A stretch of 64,000 nucleotides of DNA, from NCBI RefSeq assembly GCF_029227915.1, contig NC_079880.1, positions 17,442,001 through 17,506,000 of the forward strand, read 5' to 3'. The notes under the pieces are model-generated. The model saw nothing but the letters and a program-made list of their open reading frames with translations, made no database searches and had not been told where the DNA came from. The DNA is from Hydractinia symbiolongicarpus (lineage: Eukaryota > Cnidaria > Hydrozoa > Anthoathecata > Hydractiniidae). The translations under genes and the position numbers were made by a program. Positions 12,044-24,040 of the stretch are shown piece by piece. Positions within the stretch are counted from its first letter, which is position 1. Each line of letters opens with the position of its first letter.

Positions 12044-13620
12044 CTAAAGCCATGGCGCTGGGGAAAAAGACTTAAGACGTCGTAGTCTATGGAGAATGGA
12101 AGGACGAGACCAATGGTAACCTGCGCAAGAACGTGGGAGCACGTAATTTACGCGTAAGGCCTTTATTAGCCGGCAAAAGCCCATTTCACAACCTTTAGAG
12201 GCCTGTGCATGTAGTTGACGGCGTTCTAAAGCCATGGTGCTAGGGAAAACGACTTAGGACGTCGCAGTCCATGAAGAGTGGAAGGACTAGACCAATGGTA
12301 ACCTGCCCACCCTCGTGGAACCACGTGATTCTCGTGTATCGCCTTTATTAGGCCTCTATAATGCATATTACGGCCTTTAGAGGCCTGTGCATATAGTTGA
12401 CGGCGTTCTAAAGCCATGGTGCTAGGGAAAACGACTTATGACCTTGTAGTATATTGAGAGTGGAAGGACTAGACCAATAGTAACTGGCACAAGCACGTGG
12501 AACGAGGGGAATTACGTGCAAGGCCTTTACTAGGCAGCAAAAGGCTATATTACGGCATTTAGAGGCCTTTTAATGTAGTTGACGGCGTTCTAAAGCCATG
12601 GTGCTAAGGAAGACGACTTAGGACGCAGTAGTCCATGTAGGATGGATGGACTAAAAAAAAGGTAACCTGTGCAAGCGCGTGGAAACACGTGATTTACGTG
12701 AAAGGCCTTTAATAGGCGGCAAAATGCCATATTACGGCCTTTAGAGGCCTGTACATGTAGTTGACGTCGTTCTAAATCCATGGCGCTGGGGAAAAAGACT
12801 TAAGACGTCGTAGTCCATGGAGAATGGAAGGACTAGACCAATGGTAACCTGCGCAAGAACGTGGGAGCACGTAATTTACGCGTAAGGCCTTTATTAGCCG
12901 GCAAAAGCCCATATCACAACCTTTAGAGGCCTGTGCATGTAGTTGACGGCGTTCTAAAGCCATGGTGCTAGGGAAAACGACTTAGGACGTCGCAGTCCAT
13001 GAAGAGTGGAAGGACTAGACCAATGGTAACCTGCCCACCCTCGTGGAACCACGTGATTCTCGTGTATCGCCTTTATTAGGCCTCTATAAGGCATATTACG
13101 GCCTTTAGAGGCCTGTGCATATAGTTGACGGCGTTCTAAAGCCATGGTGCTAGGGAAAACGACTTATGACCTTGTAGTATATTGAGAGTGGAAGGACTAG
13201 ACCAATAGTAACTTGCACAAGCACGTGGAACGAGGGGAATTACGTGCAAGGCCTTTACTAGGCGGCAAAAGGCTATATTACGGCATTTAGAGGCCTTTTA
13301 ATGTAGTTGACGGCGTTCTAAAGCCATGGTGCTAAGGAAAACGACTTAGGACGCAGTAGTCCATGTAGGATGGATGGACTAGAAAAAAGGTAACCTGTGC
13401 AAGCGCGTGGAAACACGTGATTTACGTGAAAGGCCTTTAATAGGCGGCAAAATGCCATATTACGGCCTTTAGAGGCCTGTACATGTAGTTGACGTCGTTC
13501 TAAATCCATGGCGCTGGGGAAAAAGACTTAAGACGTCGTAGTCCATGGAGAATGGAAGGACTAGACCAATGGTAACCTGCGCAAGAACGTGGGAGCACGT
13601 AATTTACGCGTAAGGCCTTT
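12044..13620 (+). repeat. 4-monomer (728-bp) HOR block 1, about two copies
   Basis: Monomers repeat in the order C, B, E, D by dyad-zone type with a 728-bp period. The D monomer, recognised by GGACGCAGTAGTCC, has its core at 12590 and 13318. The order is then broken near 13680 by a monomer with AAAGCAATGG. Confidence 0.8.
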
Positions 13621-15574
13621 ATTAGCCGGCAAAAGCCCATATCACAACCTTTAGAGGCCTGTGCATGTAGTTGACGGCGTTCTAAAGCAATGGTGCCAAA
13701 GAAAACGACTTAAGACGTCGTAGTCCATGTAGGATGGATGGACTAGAAAAATGGTAACCTGTGCAAGCGCGTGGAAACACGTGATTTACATGAAAGACCT
13801 TTAATAGGCCGCAAAAGGCCATATTACGGCCTTTAAAGGCCTGTGCATGTAGTTGACGATGTTCTAAAGCTATGGCGCTGGGGAAAACGACTTAGGACGG
13901 CGCAGTCCATGGAGAATGGAAGGACTATACCAATGGTAACCTGCGCGAGAACGTGGGAGCACGTAATTTACGCGTAAGGCCTTTATTAGCCGGCAAAAGC
14001 CCATATCACAACCTTTAGAGGCCTGTGCATGCAGTTGACGGCGTTCTCAAGCCATGGTGCTAGGGAAAACGACTTAGGACGTCGCAGTCCATGAAGAGTG
14101 GAAGGACTAGACCAATGGTAACCTGCACACCCTCGTGGAACCACGTGATTCTCGTGTATCGCCTTTACTAGGCCGCAAAAGCCCATATCACAACCTTTAG
14201 AGGACTGTGAAAGTAGTTGACGGCGTTTTAAAGCCATGGTGCTAGGGAAAACGACTTAGGACGTCGCAGTCCATTAAGAGTGGAAGGACTAGACCAATGG
14301 TAACCTGCACAAGCATGTGGAACCGAGGGGAATTACGTGTACGGCCTTTAATAGGCGGCAAAATGCCATATTACGGCCTTTAGAGGCCTGTGCATGTAGT
14401 TGACGTCGTTCTAAAGCCATGGCGCTGGGGAAAAAGACTTAAGACGTCGTAGTCCATGGAGAATGGAAAGACTAGACCAATGGTAACCTGCGCAAGAACG
14501 TGGGAGCACGTAATTTACGCGTAAGGCCTTTATTAGCCGGCAAAAGCCCATATCACAACCTTTAGAGGCCTGTGCATGTAGTTGACGGCGTTCTAAAGCC
14601 ATGGTGCGAGGGAAAACGACTTAGGACGTCGCAGTCCATGAAGAGTGGAAGGACTAGACCATTGGTAACCTGCCCACCCTCGTGGAACCACGTGATTCTC
14701 GTGTATCGCCTTTATTAGGCCTCTATAAGGCATATTACGGCCTTTAGAGGCCTGTGCATATAGTTGACGGCGTTCTAAAGCCATGGTGCTAGGGAAAACG
14801 ACTTATGACCTTGTAGTATATTGAGAGTGGAAGGACTAGACCAATGGTAACTTGCACAAGCACGTGGAACGAGGGGAATTACATGCAAGGCCTTTACTAG
14901 GCGGCAAAAGGCTATATTACGGCATTTAGAGGCCTTTTAATGTAGTTGACGGCGTTCTAAAGCCATGGTGCCAAGGAAAACGACTTAGGACGCAGTAGTC
15001 CATGTAGGATGGATGGACTAGAAAAAAGGTAACCTGTGCATGCGCGTAGAAACACGTGATTTACGTGAAAGGCCTTTAATAGGCGGCAAAATGCCATATT
15101 ACGGCCTTTAGAGGCCTGTACATGTAGTTGACGTCGTTCTAAATCCATGGTGCTAGGGAAAACGACTTATGACCTTGTAGTATATTGAGAGTGGAAGGAC
15201 TAGACCAATGGTAACTTGCACAAGCACGTGGAACGAGGGGAATTACGTGAAAGGCCTTTAAAAGGCGGCAAAAGGCCATATTACGGCCTTTAGAGGCCTG
15301 TGCATATAGTTGACGGCGTTCTAAAGCCATGGCGCTGGGGAAAAAGACTTAAGACGTCGTAGTCTATGGAGAATGGAAAGACTAGACCAATGGTAACTTG
15401 CACAAGCACGTGGAACGAGGGGAATTACGTGCAAGGCCTTTACTAGGCGGCAAAAGGCTATATTACGGCATTTAGAGGCCTTTTAATGTAGTTGACGGCG
15501 TTCTAAAGCCATGGTGCCAAGGAAAACGACTTAGGACGCAGTAGTCCATGTAGGATGGATGGACTAGAAAAAAG

Positions 15575-15591
15575 GTAACCTGAAAGGTTAC
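15575..15591. repeat. GAA hairpin replacing the dyad zone, copy 2
   Basis: Same hairpin, 4,533 bp after copy 1, carried by the 4,533-bp HOR. Confidence 0.88.
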
Positions 15592-16576
15592 ATGAAAGAC
15601 CTTTAATAGGCCGCAAAAGGCCATATTACGGCCTTTAGAGGCCTGTGCATGTAGTTGACGATGTTCTAAAGCTATGGCGCTGGGGAAAACGACTTAGGAC
15701 GTCGCAGTCCATGGAGAATGGAAGGACTATACCAATGGTAACCTGCGCGAGAACGTGGGAGCACGTAATTTACGCGTAAGGCCTTTATTAGCCGGCAAAA
15801 GCCCATATCACAACCTTTAGAGGCCTGTGCATGCAGTTGACGGCGTTCTCAAGCCATGGTGCTAGGGAAAACGACTTAGGACGTCGCAGTCCATGAAGAG
15901 TGGAAGGACTAGACCAATGGTAACCTGCACACCCTCGTGGAACCACGTGATTCTCGTGTATCGCCTTTACTAGGCCGCAAAAGCCCATATCACAACCTTT
16001 AGAGGACTGTGAAAGTAGTTGACGGCGTTTTAAAGCCATGGTGCTAGGGAAAACGACTTAGGACGTCGCAGTCCATGAAGAGTGGAAGGACTAGACCAAT
16101 GGTAACCTGCACAAGCATGTGGAACCGCGGGGAATTACGTGTACGGCCTTTAATAGGCGGCAAAAGGCCATATTACGGCCTTTAGAGGCCTGTGCATGTA
16201 GTTGACGGCGTTCTAAAGCCATGGTGCGAGGGAAATCGTCCTAGAACGTAGTAGTCCATTAAGAGTAGAAGGAGTTGACCAATGGTAACCTGCACACACT
16301 CGTGGAACCACGTGATTTTCGTGTATTGCCCTTATTAGGCCTCTATAAGGCATATTACGGCCTTTAGAGGCCTGTGCATGTAGTTGACGGCGTTCTAAAG
16401 CCATGGTGCTAGGGAAAACGACTTATGACCTTGTAGTATATTGAGAGTGGAAGGACTAGACCAATGGTAACTTGCACAAGCACGTGGAACGAGGGGAATT
16501 ACGTGAAAGGCCTTTAATAGGCGGCAAAAGGCTATATTACGGCCTATAGAGGCCTGTACATGTAGTTGACGTCGTT

Positions 16577-18955
16577 CTAAAGCCATGGCGCTGGGGAAAA
16601 AGACTTAAGACGTCGTAGTCTATGGAGAATGGAAGGACGAGACCAATGGTAACCTGCGCAAGAACGTGGGAGCACGTAATTTACGCGTAAGGCCTTTATT
16701 AGCCGGCAAAAGCCCATTTCACAACCTTTAGAGGCCTGTGCATGTAGTTGACGGCGTTCTAAAGCCATGGTGCTAGGGAAAACGACTTAGGACGTCGCAG
16801 TCCATGAAGAGTGGAAGGACTAGACCAATGGTAACCTGCCCACCCTCGTGGAACCACGTGATTCTCGTGTATCGCCTTTATTAGGCCTCTATAATGCATA
16901 TTACGGCCTTTAGAGGCCTGTGCATATAGTTGACGGCGTTCTAAAGCCATGGTGCTAGGGAAAACGACTTATGACCTTGTAGTATATTGAGAGTGGAAGG
17001 ACTAGACCAATAGTAACTGGCACAAGCACGTGGAACGAGGGGAATTACGTGCAAGGCCTTTACTAGGCAGCAAAAGGCTATATTACGGCATTTAGAGGCC
17101 TTTTAATGTAGTTGACGGCGTTCTAAAGCCATGGTGCTAAGGAAGACGACTTAGGACGCAGTAGTCCATGTAGGATGGATGGACTAAAAAAAAGGTAACC
17201 TGTGCAAGCGCGTGGAAACACGTGATTTACGTGAAAGGCCTTTAATAGGCGGCAAAATGCCATATTACGGCCTTTAGAGGCCTGTACATGTAGTTGACGT
17301 CGTTCTAAATCCATGGCGCTGGGGAAAAAGACTTAAGACGTCGTAGTCCATGGAGAATGGAAGGACTAGACCAATGGTAACCTGCGCAAGAACGTGGGAG
17401 CACGTAATTTACGCGTAAGGCCTTTATTAGCCGGCAAAAGCCCATATCACAACCTTTAGAGGCCTGTGCATGTAGTTGACGGCGTTCTAAAGCCATGGTG
17501 CTAGGGAAAACGACTTAGGACGTCGCAGTCCATGAAGAGTGGAAGGACTAGACCAATGGTAACCTGCCCACCCTCGTGGAACCACGTGATTCTCGTGTAT
17601 CGCCTTTATTAGGCCTCTATAAGGCATATTACGGCCTTTAGAGGCCTGTGCATATAGTTGACGGCGTTCTAAAGCCATGGTGCTAGGGAAAACGACTTAT
17701 GACCTTGTAGTATATTGAGAGTGGAAGGACTAGACCAATAGTAACTTGCACAAGCACGTGGAACGAGGGGAATTACGTGCAAGGCCTTTACTAGGCAGCA
17801 AAAGGCTATATTACGGCATTTAGAGGCCTTTTAATGTAGTTGACGGCGTTCTAAAGCCATGGTGCTAAGGAAAACGACTTAGGACGCAGTAGTCCATGTA
17901 GGATGGATGGACTAGAAAAAAGGTAACCTGTGCAAGCGCGTGGAAACACGTGATTTACGTGAAAGGCCTTTAATAGGCGGCAAAATGCCATATTACGGCC
18001 TTTAGAGGCCTGTACATGTAGTTGACGTCGTTCTAAATCCATGGCGCTGGGGAAAAAGACTTAAGACGTCGTAGTCCATGGAGAATGGAAGGACTAGACC
18101 AATGGTAACCTGCGCAAGAACGTGGGAGCACGTAATTTACGCGTAAGGCCTTTATTAGCCGGCAAAAGCCCATTTCACAACCTTTAGAGGCCTGTGCATG
18201 TAGTTGACGGCGTTGTAAAGCCATGGTGCGAGGGAAATCGTCCTAGAACGTAGTAGTCCATTAAAAGAAGAAGGAGTTGACCAATGGTAACCTGCACACA
18301 CTCGTGGAACCACGTGATTCTCGTGTATCGCCTTTATTAGGCCTCTATAAGGCATATTACGGCCTTTAGAGGCCTGTGCATATAGTTGACGGCGTTCTAA
18401 AGCCATGGTGCTAGGGAAAACGACTTATGACCTTGTAGTATATTGAGAGTGGAAGGACTAGACCAATAGTAACTTGCACAAGCACGTGGAACGAGGGGAA
18501 TTACGTGCAAGGCCTTTACTAGGCGGCAAAAGGCTATATTACGGCATTTAGAGGCCTTTTAATGTAGTTGACGGCGTTCTAAAGCCATGGTGCTAAGGAA
18601 AATGACTTAGGACGCAGTAGTCCATGTAGGATGGATGGACTAGAAAAAAGGTAACCTGTGCAAGCGCGTGGAAACACGTGATTTACGTGAAAGGCCTTTA
18701 ATAGGCGGCAAAATGCCATATTACGGCCTTTAGAGGCCTGTACATGTAGTTGACGTCGTTGTAAATCCATGGCGCTGGGGAAAAAGACTTAAGACGTCGT
18801 AGTCCATGGAGAATGGAAGCACTAGACCAATGGTAACCTGCGCAAGAACGTGGGAGCACGTAATTTACGCGTAAGGCCTTTATTAGCCGGCAAAAGCCCA
18901 TATCACAACCTTTAGAGGCCTGTGCATGTAGTTGACGGCGTTGTAAAGCCATGGT
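16577..18955 (+). repeat. 4-monomer (728-bp) HOR block 2, about three copies
   Basis: D-type monomers at 17123, 17851 and 18579 are spaced exactly 728 bp, with C, B and E monomers between them. In the third copy the B monomer starts GTGCGAGGGAAATCG, a substitution by another subtype. This block is the 4,533-bp-shifted relative of block 1, extended by one more unit. Confidence 0.82.
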
Positions 18956-19124
18956 GCGAGGGAAATCGTCCTAGAACGTAGTAGTCCATTAAGAGAAGAA
19001 GGAGTTGACCAATGGTAACCTGCGCAAGCACGTTTAAACACGTGATTTACGCGTAAGGTCTTTACTAGGCCTCTAGAAGGCCATACTACGGCTTTAGAGT
19101 CCTGTGCATGTAGTTGACAAAGCT

Positions 19125-21679
19125 CTAAAGCCATGGCGCTCGGGAAAACGACTTAGAACGTCGCAGTCCGTGGAGAGTGGAAGGACTAGACCAATGATAA
19201 CCTGTGCGAGAACGTGGGAGCACGTTATTTACGCGTAAAGCCTTTATTAGCCGGCAAAGGTCCATGTTACGGCCTTTAGAGGCCTGTGCATGAACTTGAC
19301 GAAGTTGTAAAGCCATGGTGCTAGGGAAAACGACTTATGACCTTGTAGTCCATGTGGGATGGATGGACTAGAAAAAAGGTAACCTGTGCAAGCACGTGGA
19401 AACACGTGATTTACATGAAAAACCTTTAATAGGCCGCAAAAGGCCATATTACGGCCTTTAAAGGCCTGTGCATGTAGTTGACGATGTTGTAAAGCCATGG
19501 CGCTGGGGAAAACGACTTAGGACGTCGCCTCCATGGAGAGTGGAAGGACTAGACCAATGATAACCTGCACAAGAACGTGGGATCACGTTATTTACGCGTA
19601 AAGCCTTTATTAGGCGGCAAAAGGCCATATTACGGCTTTTAGACGCCTGTGCATGTAGATGACGGAGTTCTAAAGCCATGGTGCCAGGGAAAACGACTTA
19701 TCACGTAGTTGTCCATTAAGAGTAGAAGGAGTTGACCAATGGTAACCTGCACACACACGTGGAACCACGTGATTTTCGTGTATCGCTTTCATTAGGCGGC
19801 AAAAGGCCATATTACGGCCTTTAGAGGCCGGTGCATGTAGTTGACGGAGTTCTAAAGCCATGGTGCTAGAGAAAACGACTTATGACCTTGAAGTCCATTG
19901 AGAGTGGAAGGACTAGACCAATGGTAACCTGCACTAGCACGTGGAACCGGGGGATTTACGTGTAAGGTTTTTATTAGGCGGCAAGAGGCCATATTACGGC
20001 TTTTAGAGGCCTGTGCATGAAGATGACGGAGTTCTAAAGCCAGGGTGCCAAGGAAAACGACTTATGACGTAGTAGTCCAATAAGAGTAGAAGGAGTAGAC
20101 CAATGGTAACTTGCACACACTTGTGGAACCACGTGATTTTCGTGTATCGCATTTACTAGGCCACAAAAGACCATATCACAGCCTTTCGACGCCTGTGCAT
20201 GTAGTTGACGGCGTTCTAAAGCCATGGTGCCAGGGAAAACGACTTATCACGTAGTTGTCCGTTAAGAGTAGAAGGAGTTGACCAATGGTAACCTGCACAC
20301 ACACGTGGAACCACGTGATTTTCGTGTATCGCCATCATTAGGCGGCAAAAGGCCATATGACGGCCTTTAGAGGCCGGTGCATGTAGTTGACGGAGTTCTA
20401 AAGCCATGGTGCTAGAGAAAACGACTTATGACCTTGTAGTCCATTGAGAGTGGAAGGACTAGACCAATGGTAACCTGCACAAGCATGTGGAACCCGGGGA
20501 TTTCCGTGTGAGGCCTTTATTAGCCGCAAAAGTCCATGTTACGGCCTTTAGAGGCCTGTGCATGTAGTTGACGGCGTTCTAAAGCCATGGTGCCAGGGAA
20601 AACGACTTATCACGTAGTTGTCCATTAAGAGTAGAAGGAGTTGACCAATGGTAACCTGCACAAGCACGTGGAACCGGAGGATTTACGTGAAAGGCCTTTA
20701 TTAGGCGGCAAAAGCAATATTAAGTCATTTAGAGGCCTGTGCATGTAGTTGGCGGCGTTCTAAACCAATGGCTCTGGGGAAAACGACTTAAGACGTCGTA
20801 GTCCATTGAGAGTAGAAGGACTAGACCAATGGTAACCTGTGCAAGAGCGTTGAAACACGTGATTTACACGTAAGGCCTTTATTAGGCGGCAAAACGCCAT
20901 ATTACGGGTTTTAGAGGCCTGTGCATGTAGTTGACAGAGTTCTAAAGCCATGGTGCCAGGGAAAACGACTTATCACATAGTAGTCCATTGAGAGTGGAAG
21001 GACTAGACCAATACTAACCTGTGCAAGAGCGTGGAAACACGTGATTTACACTTAAGGCCTTTATTAGCCGGCAAAGGTCCATGTTACGGCCTTTAGAGGC
21101 CTGTGCATGTACTTGACGAAGTTGTAAAGCCATGGTGCTAGGGAAAACGACTTATGACCTTGTAGTATATTGAGAGTGGAAGGACTAGACCAATGGTAAC
21201 TTGCACAAGCACGTGGAACGAGGGGAATTACGTGAAAGGCCTTTAATAGGCAGCAAAAGGCCATATTACGGCCTTTAGAGGCCTGTACATGTAGTTGACG
21301 TCGTTCTAAAGCCATGGCGCTGGGGAAAAAGACTTAAGACGTCGTAGTCTATGGAGAATGGAAGGACGAGACCAATGGTAACCTGCGCAAGAACGTGGGA
21401 GCACGTAATTTACGCGTAAGGCCTTTATTAGCCGGCAAAAGCCCATATTACAACCTTTAGAGGCCTGTGCATGTAGTTGACGGCGTTCTAAAGCCATGGT
21501 GCTAGGGAAAATGACTTAGGACGTCGCAGTCCATGAAGAGTGGAAGGACTAGACCAATGGTAACCTGCCCACCCTCGTGGAACCACGTGATTCTCGTGTA
21601 TCGCCTTTATTAGGCCTCTATAAGGCATATTACGGCCTTTAGAGGCCTGTGCATATAGTTGACGGCGTTCTAAAGCCAT
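19125..21679 (+). repeat. 14-monomer module, copy 2
   Basis: The module is offset 13,796 bp from copy 1, with all monomer borders in register. Diagnostic changes include CGCTCGGGAAAAC at the start and CGCCATCATTAGG near 20330 (shared with copy 3, absent in copy 1). Copies 2 and 3 are therefore closest relatives, as expected from the 7,464-bp duplication that contains both. Confidence 0.8.
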
Positions 21680-24040
21680 GGTGCCAAGGAAAACGACTTA
21701 GGACGCAGTAGTCCATGTAGGATGGATGGACTAGAAAAAAGGTAACCTGTGCAAGCGCGTGGAAACACGTGATTTACGTGTATCGCCTTTTTTTAGGCCT
21801 CTATAAGGCATATTACGGCCTTTAGAGGCCTGTCCATGTAGTTGACGGAGTTCTAAAGCCATGGTGCGAGGGAAAACGACTTAGGACGTCGCAGTTCATG
21901 AAGAGTGGAAGGACTAGACCAATGGTAACCTGCGCAAAAACGTGGGAGCACGTAATTTACGCGTAAGGCCTTTATTAGCCGGCAAAAGCCCATATCAAAA
22001 CCTTTAGAGGACTGTGAAAGTAGTTGACGGCGTTTTAAAGCCATGGTGCTAGGGAAAACGACTTAGGACGTCGCAGTCCATGAAGAGTGGAAGGACTAGA
22101 CCAATGGTAACCTGCACAAGCATGTGGAACCGAGGGGAATTACGTGTACGGCCTTTAATAGGCGGCAAAAGGCCATATTACGGCCTTTAGAGGCCTGTGC
22201 ATGTAGTTGACGGCGTTCTAAAGCCATGGTGCGAGGGAAATCGTCCTAGAACGTAGTAGTCCATTAAGAGTAGAAGGAGTTGACCAATGGTAACCTGCAC
22301 ACACTCGTGGAACCACGTGATTTTCGTGTATTGCCCTTATTAGGCCTCTATAAGGCATATTACGGCCTTTAGAGGCCTGTGCATGTAGTTGACGGCGTTC
22401 TAAAGCCATGGTGCTAGGGAAAACGACTTATGACCTTGTAGTATATTGAGAGTGGAAGGACTAGACCAATGGTAACTTGCACAAGCACGTGGAACGAGGG
22501 GAATTACGTGAAAGGCCTTTAATAGGCGGCAAAAAGGCCATATTACGGCCTTTAGAGGCCTGTACATGTAGTTGACGTCGTTCTAAAGCCATGGCGCTGG
22601 GGAAAACGACTTAGGACGGCGCAGTCCATGGAGAATGGAAGGACTATACCAATGGTAACCTGCGCGAGAACGTGGGAGCACGTAATTTACGCGTAAGGCC
22701 TTTATTAGCCGGCAAAAGCCCATATCACAACCTTTAGAGGCCTGTGCATGCAGTTGACGGCGTTCTCAAGCCATGGTGCTAGGGAAAACGACTTAGGACG
22801 TCGCAGTCCATGAAGAGTGGAAGGACTAGACCAATGGTAACCTGCACACCCTCGTGGAACCACGTGATTCTCGTGTATCGCCTTTACTAGGCCGCAAAAG
22901 CCCATATCACAACCTTTAGAGGACTGTGAAAGTAGTTGACGGCGTTTTAAAGCCATGGTGCTAGGGAAAACGACTTAGGACGTCGCAGTCCATGAAGAGT
23001 GGAAGGACTAGACCAATGGTAACCTGCACAAGCATGTGGAACCGAGGGGAATTACGTGTACGGCCTTTAATAGGCGGCAAAATGCCATATTACGGCCTTT
23101 AGAGGCCTGTGCATGTAGTTGACGGCGTTCTAAAGCTATGGCGCTGGGGAAAACGACTTAGGACGTCGCAGTCCATGGAGAATGGAAGGACTATACCAAT
23201 GGTAACCTGCGCGAGAACGTGGGAGCACGTAATTTACGCGTAAGGCCTTTATTAGCCGGCAAAAGCCCATATCACAACCTTTAGAGGCCTGTGCATGCAG
23301 TTGACGGCGTTCTCAAGCCATGGTGCTAGGGAAAACGACTTAGGACGTCGCAGTCCATGAAGAGTGGAAGGACTAGACCAATGGTAACCTGCACACCCTC
23401 GTGGAACCACGTGATTCTCGTGTATCGCCTTTACTAGGCCGCAAAAGCCCATATCACAACCTTTAGAGGACTGTGAAAGTAGTTGACGGCGTTTTAAAGC
23501 CATGGCGCTGGGGAAAAAGACTTAAGACGTCGCAGTCCATAAAGAGTGGAAGGACTAGACCAATGGTAACCTGCACAAGCATGTGGAACCGAGGGGAATT
23601 ACGTGCAAGGCCTTTACTAGGCGGCAAAAGGCTATATTACGGCATTTAGAGGCCTGTGCATGTAGTTGACGGCGTTCTAAAGCCATGGTGCGAGGGAAAT
23701 CGTCCTAGAACGTAGTAGTCCATTAAGAGTAGAAGGAGTTGACCAATGGTAACCTGCACACACTCGTGGAACCACGTGATTTTCGTGTATTGCCCTTATT
23801 AGGCCTCTATAAGGCATATTACGGCCTTTAGAGGCCTGTGCATGTAGTTGACGGCGTTCTAAAGCCATGGTGCTAGGGAAAACGACTTATGACCTTGTAG
23901 TATATTGAGAGTGGAAGGACTAGACCAATGGTAACTTGCACAAGCACGTGGAACGAGGGGAATTACGTGAAAGGCCTTTAATAGGCGGCAAAAGGCTATA
24001 TTACGGCCTATAGAGGCCTGTACATGTAGTTGACGTCGTT

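Larger units (their letters stand above)
8890..18160 (+). repeat. Two tandem copies of a 4,533-bp HOR (~25 monomers)
   Basis: Monomers from about 8890 recur 4,533 bp later up to about 18160, giving just over two copies. Shared private variants include TTTAAAGGCC (9301 and 13833), GGACGGCGCAG (9363 and 13896), TGGAAAGACT (9931 and 14464) and the GTAACCT-GAA-AGGTTAC hairpin (11042 and 15575). Differences are rare; I saw one at 11602 versus 16135 (CGAGGGG/CGCGGGG). The offset is 25 monomers minus 17 bp, mostly explained by the hairpin monomer, which is 19 bp short. Confidence 0.88.
15665..22590 (+). repeat. 7,464-bp HOR (~41 monomers), copy A
   Basis: The sequence from the core at about 15665 to about 22590 reappears 7,464 bp downstream (23129-30054). 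This copy holds a 4-monomer HOR block (16577-18955) followed by the second 14-monomer module, then mixed monomers. It overlaps copy 2 of the 4,533-bp HOR, so the larger duplication came later or reused it. It ends where the core continues as GGCGCTGGGG rather than GGTGCGAGGG. Confidence 0.85.
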
